Shown here: one piece after another, positions 32,901-41,340 of the stretch
Layout of the letters: each line of letters starts with the position of its first letter
Position numbering within the stretch: the first letter of the stretch is position 1
From: Corynebacterium glyciniphilum AJ 3170
GTDB lineage: Bacteria > Actinomycetota > Actinomycetes > Mycobacteriales > Mycobacteriaceae
NCBI RefSeq assembly: GCF_007673095.1
Contig: NZ_VDYZ01000017.1
Coordinates: 1-56,886 of the forward strand
Length of the DNA: 56,886 bases
Direction: 5' to 3'
The notes under the pieces: generated by a model
Database searches by the model: none
What the model was told of the DNA's origin: nothing
What the model saw: the letters and a program-made list of their open reading frames with translations, nothing else
Made by a program: the position numbers and the translations under genes

Positions 32901-33481
32901 GCGTCTCCACCGAAATCACCCAGATGCTGCGCGAGTTCCACGGCATGGCACATCCGGTGCTCACCGAGGACGACCACCGGTGGCTCCGACGCGCCGCAGA
33001 GTCGGACGCGCAGGCCTGGACCTCCGAGTTCGGTATCGAACACGACCGGACAGCCCTGGTGGTGGAGTCCAACGTCTTCCGTTACCGGCCGCTGCTGGAG
33101 CCGCTGCGCGTACGCATCGGCACGAACGCCAACCTCCGTGACCTGCTGCGACTCTACCTCGGCGCGTCAGTGACCGGGACCAGACTCGACGTCTCCGCAG
33201 CTGCGTCCGTCGCGTCGGAGATGGGCGAGCTGGCCAACCGGATCCGCATGGTCTCCGACACCGAGTTCGCCGCAGAAATCGGTGTCCAGCCGAGTGTGCG
33301 GATCCGCACCCTCGGTGACGTCGACGAGGGCCTCTACGAGGCTGCCGCGCGGTCCGGTTCCGTCGTGCTCGACCGCCCCGTCCTTCCGGACGGTCGCCGC
33401 GAGTTGCTGCCGATGCTGCTGGAGCAGGCCGTGACGACCACGGAGCACCGCTTCGGCTACATCCACGGCACCACGCCGTAG
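29987..33481 (+). CDS. putA: Bifunctional proline dehydrogenase / L-glutamate-gamma-semialdehyde dehydrogenase
   Basis: A 1164-residue fusion protein. The N-terminal FAD proline dehydrogenase barrel (about residues 40-470) has FRLNINLLGEAVLGEDEA, YVSVKPSAVVSQ and IKVRIVKGANLSMERVD. The C-terminal aldehyde dehydrogenase (about 510-1000) has the PWNFPIAIP loop, catalytic Glu in NAETSGKNAI and Cys in GHAGQKCSAASL. It oxidises proline to glutamate, passing electrons to quinone and NAD+. No ribbon-helix-helix DNA-binding domain is present, so regulation is by another factor; the leader palindromes are candidates. AGGAGG precedes ATG 29987. Confidence 0.95.
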   Translation: MSPNTSPAAATTRPEHADDVEAVVKKSLDLADTWLQVKETSKSTKQLADMVHEPSGVEFTFSFVDRVARPEDNKVAADEFAKIAHPVKRQAPVPGFLGIVDQILMTAGSIAAPLLPQIVMPIARAYLRSVVGHLVLDAEGSTMDKMLDNARESGFRLNINLLGEAVLGEDEAVRRRDDLIDLVRNPKVDYVSVKPSAVVSQLNHWDLDGSTERLKERLRPLYREAMKRSPHPFINMDMEEYKDLDLTLRIFTELLDEEEFLELEAGIVLQAYLPDSFDALRQLTEFARKRRDRGGAKIKVRIVKGANLSMERVDSELHDWPQTPYLTKAEVDANYLRLLDWVLRPEHSDAIRIGVATHNVFHMALAHELSVERGVEDQIDAEMLQGMAPAQAEAVRDVVGEVILYTPVVKKENFDVAVSYLVRRLEENGAKQNFLYAMFTPENDEETGMTPMEGQRERYLAAVRERWSTDAGPRRTQDRTEESRRKLGARSASVPGNFVNEPDTDSDLPANRDWAARIVDPSSDPGPAVSEEVTDPAVVDKAVERALGAHEAWASRTGAERAEILDRAADALADNRHRLIAAAVHEAGKTVAETDPEVSEAIDFCRYYAESARKIDRHRGSTFTPYRTVAVVPPWNFPIAIPVGGCMAALAAGACVIIKPAPQTLRIAEVFVEALREAGVTEDMLQLVNADEGDAGKRLVSHEDIDSVIFTGGSETARLFRSWDPRMVINAETSGKNAIIVTPAADPDLAVSDILASAYGHAGQKCSAASLIITVGSMGKSKRFMGQLVDAVKSLNVGPGSDISTDMNGIIEPAGDKLLRGLTKLDKGEKWLVKPEPLNGTVDDATLWSPGLRDNVRPGAWFHTHECFGPVAGVMHADTLEEAIEWQNSTGYGLTAGLHTIDRDETAFWRDRVEAGNVYVERGITGAIVQRQSFGGWKGSSIGNGAKAGGPNYVAQQGYWTEGDISELHSGSVSTEITQMLREFHGMAHPVLTEDDHRWLRRAAESDAQAWTSEFGIEHDRTALVVESNVFRYRPLLEPLRVRIGTNANLRDLLRLYLGASVTGTRLDVSAAASVASEMGELANRIRMVSDTEFAAEIGVQPSVRIRTLGDVDEGLYEAAARSGSVVLDRPVLPDGRRELLPMLLEQAVTTTEHRFGYIHGTTP

Positions 33482-33534
33482 GGAGTCGTGAGGGTGGCGG
33501 CGGGAATCGATCCCGCCCACACACTCGTCTGCTA

Positions 33535-33584
33535 CCCCAGGTTTGTGTCGGTCTCACCCCCTGAGAACCGACACAAACCTGGGG
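33535..33584. terminator. Bidirectional hairpin of the TTGTGTCGGT family
   Basis: An 18-bp perfect inverted repeat (33535-33552 with 33567-33584) around a 14-nt loop between convergent putA and the kinase gene. The arm CCCCAGGTTTGTGTCGGT recurs with one change in the hairpin at 36730-36792. Confidence 0.75.
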
Positions 33585-33654
33585 TCATGTGTTGTTCAAC
33601 CGCGGATCCCGCTGCGCCGTCCTCATCCACGCGCGGGAACAAGCGTACGGCCCG

Positions 33655-34422
33655 CTACTCCGCATTCCATAAACGGCGGTAGTAGTCGATACGCTCCGGG
33701 TCGGGGTCTGCACCGTAGGCCTCCCAGAAACCCGTCTCGTCGGCGTCACCGTAGTTCCATGCCAGAGACATCGACATCACCGCAAGATCCGCCCACCGGT
33801 CGGCCACTCCGAGCCGGGCGAGATCGACGTGCGCGAGGAATGAACCGTCGTCCCCGATCAACGTGTTCGGCGCACAGGGGTCACCCTGACACAGCACCAG
33901 ACGGTCAACCGGCGGAACGGAGTCCAATGGCGTAACCCCACGGCGCACACCCAACGCAGCGAGCCGTCTTTCCGCACTCCAGTCATACGGGCATCCGCCA
34001 ATCGGCACGCTGTGCAGTCGACGGAGCCCCTCCCCCAGCGCACGCAGTGCCGCCTCTGGTGTCGCACGCCATCGCGCCGACACCGCGCTCTCACCCGGCA
34101 GTGCCCTGGTGAGCAGGACCTCGCCACTTCCCCTGGTGTCCAGTTCAATAACCTCCGGCACCGGATGACGCTCCCGGAGCCAAGTCATGCGTCGTGCCTC
34201 GTTCTCCAGCGACTCTCCCGACGAGGCCGGGTTCCACTTCGCGTAGATCTCTGGATGCCCCGGCGTCCCGGCGACAGCGAACGTCAGTCCACCTGCTTCA
34301 TTACGCCAGACAGGCTCCACACCTTCCATACTGAAGCTATGAGTCTCAAGCGTCCGGCGGAGCATTTCTGGCACCCGTAGCTCCCCTGCAGGTGGTCCGG
34401 CGAGGGCCGGGGGAACAGTCAC
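33655..34422 (-). CDS. APH(3')-like aminoglycoside phosphotransferase
   Basis: A 255-residue kinase of the aminoglycoside phosphotransferase family. The catalytic loop reads VLCQGDPCAPNTLI, where the family norm is HGDxxxxN, so the histidine is replaced by glutamine while the catalytic Asp and the Asn stay. The metal-binding segment HVDLARLGVADRWADLA follows, as in APH(3') enzymes. The lysine of IYAKWN would bind ATP. Whether it gives resistance or phosphorylates a cell metabolite cannot be judged. It is a single leftward gene. Confidence 0.8.
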   Translation of the reverse strand: MTVPPALAGPPAGELRVPEMLRRTLETHSFSMEGVEPVWRNEAGGLTFAVAGTPGHPEIYAKWNPASSGESLENEARRMTWLRERHPVPEVIELDTRGSGEVLLTRALPGESAVSARWRATPEAALRALGEGLRRLHSVPIGGCPYDWSAERRLAALGVRRGVTPLDSVPPVDRLVLCQGDPCAPNTLIGDDGSFLAHVDLARLGVADRWADLAVMSMSLAWNYGDADETGFWEAYGADPDPERIDYYRRLWNAE

Positions 34423-34500
34423 GACGTCTTTCCCATGGTCACCATGGGTCTCACCCTACCTCCACGACATACGGCCGGAAGGGCCGTTAGGATCATCCTC

Positions 34501-35118
34501 ATGACACCTACCGTGGCTGCAGGAGCGTACGGCGCCCGGGCTGACGAGTACATCAACGCGGTAGGACGTATCGACCACGCCGCCGACGCGGATCTCCAGT
34601 TGATCGGCAAATGGGCCCAGAGCGTCGATGGCCCGATCCTCGACGTTGGATGCGGCCCCGGCCAGTGGACACATTGGCTGGCCGCGCAGGGTCTCGCCAT
34701 TGAGGGGATCGATCCGGCCCGGGAGTTCATTGGCCGGGCACGTCGAATGCATCCGGAGGTCCCCTACCGCATCGGACGTGCCGAGAACCTCGACGTCCCT
34801 TCCTCTTCCCTCGGCGGGGTCTTGGCCTGGTACTCCCTGATTCACTCGGCCCCGGGCGAGGTTGCTACGGCTCTCGGAGAATTCGCCAGGTGTGTACGGC
34901 CCGGAGGTGGTCTACTCCTCGGCTTCTTCACGGCCGCAGAACACGGATCCTTCGACCATGCCGTCACCACGGCCTACCACTGGCCACTCGATGCCCTCGA
35001 GAAGCTCGTCGGAGAGGCCGGTTTCACGGTCACCCACGCAGCAACACGATGCGGGCGTCCTGAACGCACCCACGGGGAGATCATCGCGGTCAGGAACTCA
35101 GACGCTACGTCCCCTTGA
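34501..35118 (+). CDS. Class I SAM-dependent methyltransferase
   Basis: A 205-residue methyltransferase with motif I ILDVGCGPGQWTHWLA, the acidic residue of motif II in IEGIDPAREF and motif IV GGVLAWYSLIHSAP. Start at ATG 34501 with AGGATC upstream; an earlier in-frame ATG would overlap the promoter of the divergent kinase gene. Its 3' end overlaps rtcB in convergent orientation by 14 bp. UbiE/COQ5-like by motif; the substrate is unknown. Confidence 0.82.
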   Translation: MTPTVAAGAYGARADEYINAVGRIDHAADADLQLIGKWAQSVDGPILDVGCGPGQWTHWLAAQGLAIEGIDPAREFIGRARRMHPEVPYRIGRAENLDVPSSSLGGVLAWYSLIHSAPGEVATALGEFARCVRPGGGLLLGFFTAAEHGSFDHAVTTAYHWPLDALEKLVGEAGFTVTHAATRCGRPERTHGEIIAVRNSDATSP

Positions 35119-36304
35119 CGTTCATCACCTGGCGCAGCTTGTGCACCACGCGGACAAACGGCTCGGCGTCGGCCATGACCACGTCGATGTCCTTGTACGC
35201 GTCCGGAATCTCATCGACGAAAGCGTCACCGGGCCGGTAGACGATACCGTCCATCCGGGCGTCCAGGTCCTCCGCACTGAAGCGCTTACGTGCCTGGTTC
35301 CGCGAGAACCGACGCCCCGCACCGTGGGGTGCCGAGCGCAGACCCGGCGCGAAGCCACGTCCCTCGACCACGTAGGACGCCGTCCCCATCGACCCGGGGA
35401 TCAGCGCTTTCACTCCTTCGTCGGCGCGGACCGCACCCTTACGGGTCAGCCACACCGTCCGTCCGTAGTGCTGCTCTTTGACGGTGTAGTTGTGGTGGCA
35501 GTTGATCCGTTCGGTCTCCTCGACCTGCCTGCCGACCCACTCGCCGAGCAGTGTGGAGAACCTGTCCATCATCTCCTCGCGATTCAACCAGGCGAACCGC
35601 TGCGCCCAGGCGAGATCCCGCAGGTAGGAGTCGAACTCGGGAGTGCCCTCAGGCAGGTATGCGAGGTCCTGGTCCGGGAGCTGCACCCAGAACGTACGCA
35701 TCAGCCGCTGGGCGGTCTTGATGTGCTTCTGCGCGATCTTGTTGCCGACCCCGCGCGAGCCGGAGTGCAGGAACATCCAGACCCGGTCTTCCTCGTCGAG
35801 ACACAACTCGATGAAGTGGTTACCGCCGCCGAGCGACCCCAGCTGCTGACGCCACTTCTTCGAGTGCCCGAGATCCACACCGGTGTTCTCCGCGAGTTCG
35901 GAGAGTTCCCGGGTACGTGCCTCCGCGGTTCCACCCAGCACCCAGCCGTTGTAGCGTCCGGGGGACAACGGAATCGTGCGCTCGATGGCGTCACGCAGGT
36001 CCGTGAGTTCCCGTCCGGCCAGATCGCCGCTGCTGAACGATGTACGTACACCGATCGTTCCGCAGCCGATGTCCACGCCGACGGCGGCGGGGATAACGGC
36101 TCTCTCAGTCCCGAAGACGGTACCGACGGATGAGCCTTTACCGAAGTGAGCATCGGGCATCAGCGCAACGTGGGGGAATACGAAGGGCAGGCCGGCAAGC
36201 TGGCGTGCCTGGTCGAGGGTGTTGTCGTCGACGTCGGAGGCGAAGCTGAGGAGCTTGTTCTCCTTCAGCGTCACTCCCGGTATGTCGACGGAGTCAGTGG
36301 ACAT
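35105..36304 (-). CDS. rtcB: RNA-splicing ligase RtcB
   Basis: A 399-residue RtcB. Metal- and GTP-binding motifs are all visible: VGVDIGCG with its Asp and Cys, GGGNHFIEL, FLHSGSRGVG, NCHHNY, PGSMGTASYVVEGRG, and the guanylylated histidine in HGAGRRFSR. It joins RNA 2',3'-cyclic phosphate or 3'-phosphate ends to 5'-OH ends and repairs nuclease-cut tRNA. No rtcA or rtcR lies nearby. AGAAAGGACG precedes ATG 36304. Confidence 0.95.
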   Translation of the reverse strand: MSTDSVDIPGVTLKENKLLSFASDVDDNTLDQARQLAGLPFVFPHVALMPDAHFGKGSSVGTVFGTERAVIPAAVGVDIGCGTIGVRTSFSSGDLAGRELTDLRDAIERTIPLSPGRYNGWVLGGTAEARTRELSELAENTGVDLGHSKKWRQQLGSLGGGNHFIELCLDEEDRVWMFLHSGSRGVGNKIAQKHIKTAQRLMRTFWVQLPDQDLAYLPEGTPEFDSYLRDLAWAQRFAWLNREEMMDRFSTLLGEWVGRQVEETERINCHHNYTVKEQHYGRTVWLTRKGAVRADEGVKALIPGSMGTASYVVEGRGFAPGLRSAPHGAGRRFSRNQARKRFSAEDLDARMDGIVYRPGDAFVDEIPDAYKDIDVVMADAEPFVRVVHKLRQVMNVKGT

Positions 36305-36474
36305 GATGGTCGTCCTTTCTGGTGAAAGGGCGAAGCAGTCAGGTACACGTCCGGGGAGCGAACCGACTGCTGACAGCAGGTTCTCAGGCTCTGTCAGCGT
36401 CCTCAGCGTGATGTCTCAAGCGTGACTTCCGTCCGGACGGGGCACCGACGCCTCGCCCGGAACATGGGTGAGAG

Positions 36475-36597
36475 TCAGTGAAGGCTGCGTGGCTGCAGCG
36501 ACCACGTAAAGGGGGCAGCGGGCAGCGTCGCGAGCACCGGCAGGTGCTGTTGCACATGCAGGCGCTGGACCTGGAGGTCACGATGCTTCGTGTCCAT
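36475..36597 (-). CDS. Possible 40-residue peptide upstream of rtcB
   Basis: ATG 36597 has AGGGGAG 5 bp upstream. The product begins MDTKHRDLQVQRLHVQQHLP and ends TWSLQPRSLH. Same strand as rtcB, 170 bp before it. It may be a leader peptide or a chance frame; there is no known match. Confidence 0.3.
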   Translation of the reverse strand: MDTKHRDLQVQRLHVQQHLPVLATLPAAPFTWSLQPRSLH

Positions 36598-36729
36598 GCC
36601 ACTCCCCTTCCCGGAGCTCTGACTCGTCATTGGCTTGTGCCCGGGGCGTTCTGCTCCGGGCCGCCTGATCATGACACAGTTTCGTCGGTTCGACAAGGGC
36701 CAGGTCTCGCGGTTCCCGGGTGTGAAGGC

Positions 36730-36792
36730 GCAGAACCCCAGGGTTGTGTCGGTTCTACCGAGCCGGGACCGACACAGCCCCTGGGGTTCTGC
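36730..36792 (-). terminator. Hairpin of the TTGTGTCGGT family after galK
   Basis: A long stem of about 24 bp with one mismatch/bulge (36730-36753 with 36768-36792). The arm contains ACCCCAGGGTTGTGTCGGT, nearly the arm of the putA-side hairpin. It lies 32 bp past the galK stop. Confidence 0.65.
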
Positions 36793-36823
36793 GGCGACGG
36801 GCACCGTGGACGGTGAACGCCCG

Positions 36824-38143
36824 TCACCCGATCCGGCGCGCCCCGGCGGACGGTTCCGCGATGAAGAACGCCGGGTCCGGGAAACCCCGCTCACGGGCGG
36901 CCGTGGCCACACCTGAAGCGACGCGCTCTACCCCGTCATTCCCGACCAGCGCGATCACGCTGCCCCCGAATCCGCCACCGGTCATCCGTGCACCCCGTGC
37001 CCCGCAGGCCAGCGCGCTCTCCTGTGCACAGTCCAACTCGGGCACCGTCACCTCGTACAGGTCACGGAGGCTTGCATGGCTGGCGTTCATGAGCTCCCCG
37101 AGCGAGGTGGTAGTGCCGTAGGCAGGAAACGCCCGGCCGTCCCGCAGTGCCGGTACAGCACCGTCCCTGGTCCGTCGGATCTCGTCGACGACGTGTCGGA
37201 CGCGGCGCAGAGCGGTCCTGGTAATTTCTTCCTGTCCCGTACCTCCGAGCAGGTCACGGGCCTGCTCGGTGGCCGACCACCTCGTCACCGCGTCCTCCAC
37301 CGCCGTGACGTCCACCGACGCCACCGCCTCCCCCAGCGTCGCCGCACCGAGATACCCGGCAACGGCGTCGATCACGCCTCGCCGTGACGCATACTGTCCG
37401 TCAACGAGCCGGTGCTGCGCATTGGTGTTGATGATCAGCAGCGACAGACCCACCGCCGACAGGTCGCAGGGAACCGTCTCGACCGAGTCGTCGAGGAAGT
37501 CGACGGCCAGAGCCATCCCCACACGTCCGTAGAAAGCGCTGCGTTGGTCGAGCCCGCCGGTTGACGCGCCGACCACCTCGTTCTCCGCCCGCATGCATGC
37601 CGCAACCAGCCGTGGAAGATCCTCGGTACCGGGTGTCCGGCCGGTGGCGAGTTCGTAGGCAGCCAACGCGACAGAACACTCGAGTGCCGCAGAACTGGAC
37701 AAACCGGCACCAACGGGGACATCGGACACCAGGGCGACGTCCAGGCCGTCACAGCGCGGGATCACCCCGTCCTGCAGGCCCGCCCACACTGCACCGGCCG
37801 CGTACCCCGCCCAGCCGTCGGGCTGCTCAGGGCCCACGTCGTCCAGGCTGATCTCCGCGTACTCGGCAGCGTCCGCCCCCGGCGGCACGGACACCAGTCG
37901 CAGCAGACCGTCTGTCCGACGTCCCACGGCGGCGGCGGTGTTCTGCGGCAGCGCGAACGGCAGGGACATCCCGCCGGCGTAGTCGACATGCTCGCCGATG
38001 AGGTTCACCCGCCCCGGCGCAGCCCACACGCCCTCGCAGTGCGCACTGTCACCGAAATGGGTCGCGAAAAGTGCGCGGGCATCGGACGCGAGCCGGGCGT
38101 CGTCGCGGGTCGTCCACCAGTCAGGTGTCCCGTCAGGTGTCAC
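36824..38143 (-). CDS. galK: Galactokinase
   Basis: GHMP kinase of 439 residues: galactose-binding signature APGRVNLIGEHVDYAGG, ATP loop VPVGAGLSSSAALE and motif 3 MTGGGFGGSVIALV. Start set at GTG 38143, where AAGGAG stands 5 bp upstream and the codon overlaps the galT stop (GTGA); the upstream ATG lies within galT and has no ribosome site. It phosphorylates galactose at C1. It is the last gene of the Leloir operon. Confidence 0.92.
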   Translation of the reverse strand: MTPDGTPDWWTTRDDARLASDARALFATHFGDSAHCEGVWAAPGRVNLIGEHVDYAGGMSLPFALPQNTAAAVGRRTDGLLRLVSVPPGADAAEYAEISLDDVGPEQPDGWAGYAAGAVWAGLQDGVIPRCDGLDVALVSDVPVGAGLSSSAALECSVALAAYELATGRTPGTEDLPRLVAACMRAENEVVGASTGGLDQRSAFYGRVGMALAVDFLDDSVETVPCDLSAVGLSLLIINTNAQHRLVDGQYASRRGVIDAVAGYLGAATLGEAVASVDVTAVEDAVTRWSATEQARDLLGGTGQEEITRTALRRVRHVVDEIRRTRDGAVPALRDGRAFPAYGTTTSLGELMNASHASLRDLYEVTVPELDCAQESALACGARGARMTGGGFGGSVIALVGNDGVERVASGVATAARERGFPDPAFFIAEPSAGARRIG

Positions 38144-39324
38144 TGCCACTCCTTGTCGCCGGGCCATACCGCACGCATCCTCTCCGCGACCGCCTCCGGT
38201 GTGGTGTCACTGATCCAGGCGCCGAAGGCCGATTCCGAGCCGGCGAGGAACTTCATCCGGTGCGGTGAGCGCATCAGGGAGAACAGCTGCAGGTGCAGAC
38301 GCCCCTCCCCGCGCAGTGACTCGTCGTCCCCGGTGAGCCGTGACTGTACCGGCACCTGGTTCCACGCGGCGATGTACGGGGTGCGCTCCACGCCTTCGAA
38401 GAACCGGTCGACGGCCATGTAGAGCGGCTTCAGCACACGTGCCAGCGCCGCGCGTTCGTCCCGGGTGAGGTCGGTGAAGTCGGCGACGGGACGGTTCGGC
38501 GTCACCATGACCTCGACAGGCCACTTCGCCGCGGCGGGGACGAGGACGGTGAACTCCTCGGTGCTGAGGATGATTCTCGTACCGGCGCGACGCTCGGCGG
38601 CGAGCATGTCGTCGAAGAGGTCACGGCCGGTGGTGGCGCGGCGCTCGCGGGCGTTCTCCAGGACCTGGCGGGAGCGCGGCGGCAGGAAGGGGTAGCTGTA
38701 GATCTGCCCGTGCGGGTGCTGCAGTGTCACCCCGATCTCCTCGCCGCGGTTCTCGAACGGGGCGACCTGGACCACGCCGTCGATCCGTGACAGGGCCGCG
38801 GTGCGGTGCGCCCAGGCTTCGACGACGGTTCGGATCCGGCTCAGCGACAGGTCACGGAAGGACTTCGTGGTGTCCGGGGTGAAGCAGATGACCTCGCAGG
38901 CGGCTTCCGCGGGGCGCCGTGGGTACAGGTCCTGTCCGTCGACGGTCCACGCGTAGTCGGCCGGGTCGTCCGGCATGGCGATGGACGTCGAGAAGGACGG
39001 GAAACGGTTGCCGAAGACGACGACGTCGTAGTCGTCGGCGGGTACCTCCGTCGGCAGATTCCCCGGCGTGGTCGGGGCCAGCGGGTTCTCGTTCGCCGGC
39101 GGCATGAACGTGCGGTTGTTGCGGTGCGCGGCGTAGGTCACCCACTGGCCGGTCAGCGGGTCGCGTCGCATCTCGGATTCCGCCACGGTCTCTGGCAGGT
39201 CCCGGGAGTCGTGGAGTTCGCGGGTGGCGCGTCCGGCGAGGACGTCCGGGTCGTCGTCGAAGTAGATCAGCTCACGGCCGTCGGACAGGCGGGTGGGGGT
39301 GATCTTCAGCGGGTGCTCCCCCAT
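38140..39324 (-). CDS. galT: Galactose-1-phosphate uridylyltransferase
   Basis: HIT-superfamily nucleotidyltransferase of 394 residues. The active-site His-Pro-His is in LQHPHGQIYSYPF, and the N-terminal RNNRTFMPPANENPLAP binds the nucleotide. It exchanges UMP between UDP-glucose and galactose-1-phosphate. The start overlaps the small membrane gene stop (TGATG), and the end overlaps galK. No galE is in the window, so the epimerase must be elsewhere. Confidence 0.94.
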   Translation of the reverse strand: MGEHPLKITPTRLSDGRELIYFDDDPDVLAGRATRELHDSRDLPETVAESEMRRDPLTGQWVTYAAHRNNRTFMPPANENPLAPTTPGNLPTEVPADDYDVVVFGNRFPSFSTSIAMPDDPADYAWTVDGQDLYPRRPAEAACEVICFTPDTTKSFRDLSLSRIRTVVEAWAHRTAALSRIDGVVQVAPFENRGEEIGVTLQHPHGQIYSYPFLPPRSRQVLENARERRATTGRDLFDDMLAAERRAGTRIILSTEEFTVLVPAAAKWPVEVMVTPNRPVADFTDLTRDERAALARVLKPLYMAVDRFFEGVERTPYIAAWNQVPVQSRLTGDDESLRGEGRLHLQLFSLMRSPHRMKFLAGSESAFGAWISDTTPEAVAERMRAVWPGDKEWQ

Positions 39325-39638
39325 CAGTCGTCGGACCCCGGCAGTTTGTCCTCGTCGATGAGCGACTCGTCGACGACGACCGGGTTCAGCTTCGCCCAGA
39401 GGACCAGCACCCCGGCGACGACGAGCAGGGCGACACCGGTCCAGAGGTTGTCCACGGAGGACTTTGCCTCGCCGGTGTCGGGGTTGACCCCGGGGTCGAG
39501 GAATGCGGCGCAGAGCAGCAGGACGACCCCGTAGATGCCGAGCAGGGCCGCGGTCACGGTCCGTATGTCGAAGGCGCCAGCCTTGTGCTTCGTCGGAGCT
39601 GCAGGATCGGTGGTCTGGATGTCAGGCGTTGCAGTCAT
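39324..39638 (-). CDS. Small two-helix membrane protein of the galactose operon
   Basis: A 104-residue protein with helices VTAALLGIYGVVLLLCAAFL and TGVALLVVAGVLVLWAKLNP, a short outer loop with acidic and Asn residues, and a charged C-terminus VVVDESLIDEDKLPGSDD. It lies between the sodium symporter and galT, coupled to galT by overlap. Small membrane partners next to SSS-family symporters are known, and it may be a subunit or assembly factor. Confidence 0.7.
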   Translation of the reverse strand: MTATPDIQTTDPAAPTKHKAGAFDIRTVTAALLGIYGVVLLLCAAFLDPGVNPDTGEAKSSVDNLWTGVALLVVAGVLVLWAKLNPVVVDESLIDEDKLPGSDD

Positions 39639-39664
39639 TGTTCTCTCCTTTCAGGTCAGCGGAA

Positions 39665-41317
39665 TCAGTGGAAGACGATGTTGAGGATCACGGTGATGGC
39701 GAGAGCCAGCATGCCCAGCGGGACGGTACGGCGGTACCAGGGCAGCGTCTTCTCCTCGGGGTCCTCGAGCATCGCCTTCGGGGTCACGGACTTCACGAAA
39801 CCGACGAGTTCCTTGTCCGGTTTCGGTGCGGTGAAGGACGTGACGATCACAGACACCAGGATATCCACGACGAACGCCAGGCCGGCGGCGACGAACGCCG
39901 TACCCTGGCCGGGCAGGTTCACCAGCGGGTCCTCGCCGAGAGAGAAGGCCCAGAAGATGATGGCGGCGGCGGTACCGGCGACCAGGCCTGACCAGCCGGC
40001 GTGCGGGGTCATCCGCTTCCAGAACATACCGAGCAGGAAGGTGGCGAACAGTGGGGCGTTGAAGAAGCCGAACAACGTCTGCAGGTAGTCCATGACGTTG
40101 CCGAAGTTGTTGGCGATCATCGCGGTGCCGACGGCGATGACGGTGGCACCGACGGTGGCCCAGCGTCCGACCTTCAGGTAGTAACCGTCCTTACGGTCCT
40201 TGACCACGTAGGCCTGCCAGATGTCGTAGCTGAACACCGTGTTGAACGCGGAGATGTTGGCCGCCATACCTGCCATGAACGACGCCAGCAGACCGGCGAT
40301 CGCCACACCGAGCAGTCCGGTGGGCAGCAGGTCACGCATGAGGTAGAGGATCGCGTCGTTCGGGGCGGCGTCCCCGCCGTCACTGTAGGCTGCGACGACG
40401 ACGGAGGCGATCATGCCCGGGACGATGACGATGAACGGGACGAACAGCTTCACGAAGGAGCCGATGATCGGCGTCTTACGCGCAGCACTGATCGAGTCGG
40501 ACGCCATCGCGCGCTGAACCTCGACGAAGTTGGTGGTCCAGTAGCCGAAGGACAGGACGAAGCCCAGGCCCAGCACGATACCGATCACGGAGAGCACCGG
40601 GCTGTTGAAACCGGAGAGTTCCTGCGCCGGCCACGCATGGTTCTGGAAGTCCTGGACCTGCTCCTTGAGCCCGCCCCAGCCACCGACGCGGTTCAGGCCG
40701 ATGACCGTCAACGGGGCAAGGGCGGCGACGATGACGAAGAACTGCAGGACCTCGGTGTAGATCGAGGCCGACAGTCCACCGAGGGTGATGTAGGACAGCA
40801 CGATCACCGCGGCGACGACCAGTGTGACCCACAGCGGCCAGCCCAGCAGGGCGTTGACCACCTTGGCCAGCAGCACCAAGTTCACCCCGGCGATGAGCAG
40901 CTGGGCGACGGCGAAGGAGAGCGCGTTGACCAGGTGAGCCCCGTTGCCGAACCTGCGCCGCATGAACTCCGGCACCGAGCGGACCTTCGAGCCGTAGTAG
41001 AAGGGCATCATCACGATGCCGAGGAAGATCATCGCCGGCACGGCGCCGATCCAGAAGTAGTGCATGGTCTGCAGGCCGTATTCGACACCGTTGGCGGACA
41101 TGCCGATGATCTCGACGGCACCGAGGTTCGCGGCGACGAACGCCAGGCCGGTCACCCAGGCTGGCAGACCACGCCCGGAGAGGAAGAAGTCGATGGAGCT
41201 GGAGACCCTGCGTTTCGCCGCCCAGCCGATGCCGAGGACGAAGATGAAGAACAGGGCAACCAGCGCGTAGTCCACCCAGCTCGCGTCGAGCCGGAGGACG
41301 TTCTGTGCGGTCTCCAT
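39665..41317 (-). CDS. Sodium:solute symporter (SSS family), probable galactose/sugar importer
   Basis: Membrane protein of 550 residues, about 14 helices, in the SglT-type sugar branch: FLSGRGLPAWVTGLAFVAAN, ITLGGLSASIYTEVLQFFVI, and GLLASFMAGMAANISAFNTV. Its place between galM and galT makes galactose the likely substrate, imported with sodium. Helix 1 contains the usual DYALVALFFIFVLGIGW. Confidence 0.9.
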   Translation of the reverse strand: METAQNVLRLDASWVDYALVALFFIFVLGIGWAAKRRVSSSIDFFLSGRGLPAWVTGLAFVAANLGAVEIIGMSANGVEYGLQTMHYFWIGAVPAMIFLGIVMMPFYYGSKVRSVPEFMRRRFGNGAHLVNALSFAVAQLLIAGVNLVLLAKVVNALLGWPLWVTLVVAAVIVLSYITLGGLSASIYTEVLQFFVIVAALAPLTVIGLNRVGGWGGLKEQVQDFQNHAWPAQELSGFNSPVLSVIGIVLGLGFVLSFGYWTTNFVEVQRAMASDSISAARKTPIIGSFVKLFVPFIVIVPGMIASVVVAAYSDGGDAAPNDAILYLMRDLLPTGLLGVAIAGLLASFMAGMAANISAFNTVFSYDIWQAYVVKDRKDGYYLKVGRWATVGATVIAVGTAMIANNFGNVMDYLQTLFGFFNAPLFATFLLGMFWKRMTPHAGWSGLVAGTAAAIIFWAFSLGEDPLVNLPGQGTAFVAAGLAFVVDILVSVIVTSFTAPKPDKELVGFVKSVTPKAMLEDPEEKTLPWYRRTVPLGMLALAITVILNIVFH

Positions 41318-41340
41318 GAGGGATGCGCTTTCTGTCGGGG

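Larger units (their letters stand above)
36305..36823. other. 519-bp region upstream of rtcB
   Basis: It holds a possible small reading frame (36475-36597, listed next), the CTGCT/AGCAG inverted repeat around 36373, and the galK-side hairpin at 36730-36792. I see no clear gene or promoter consensus; the length suggests a structured leader or small RNA for rtcB. Confidence 0.3.
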
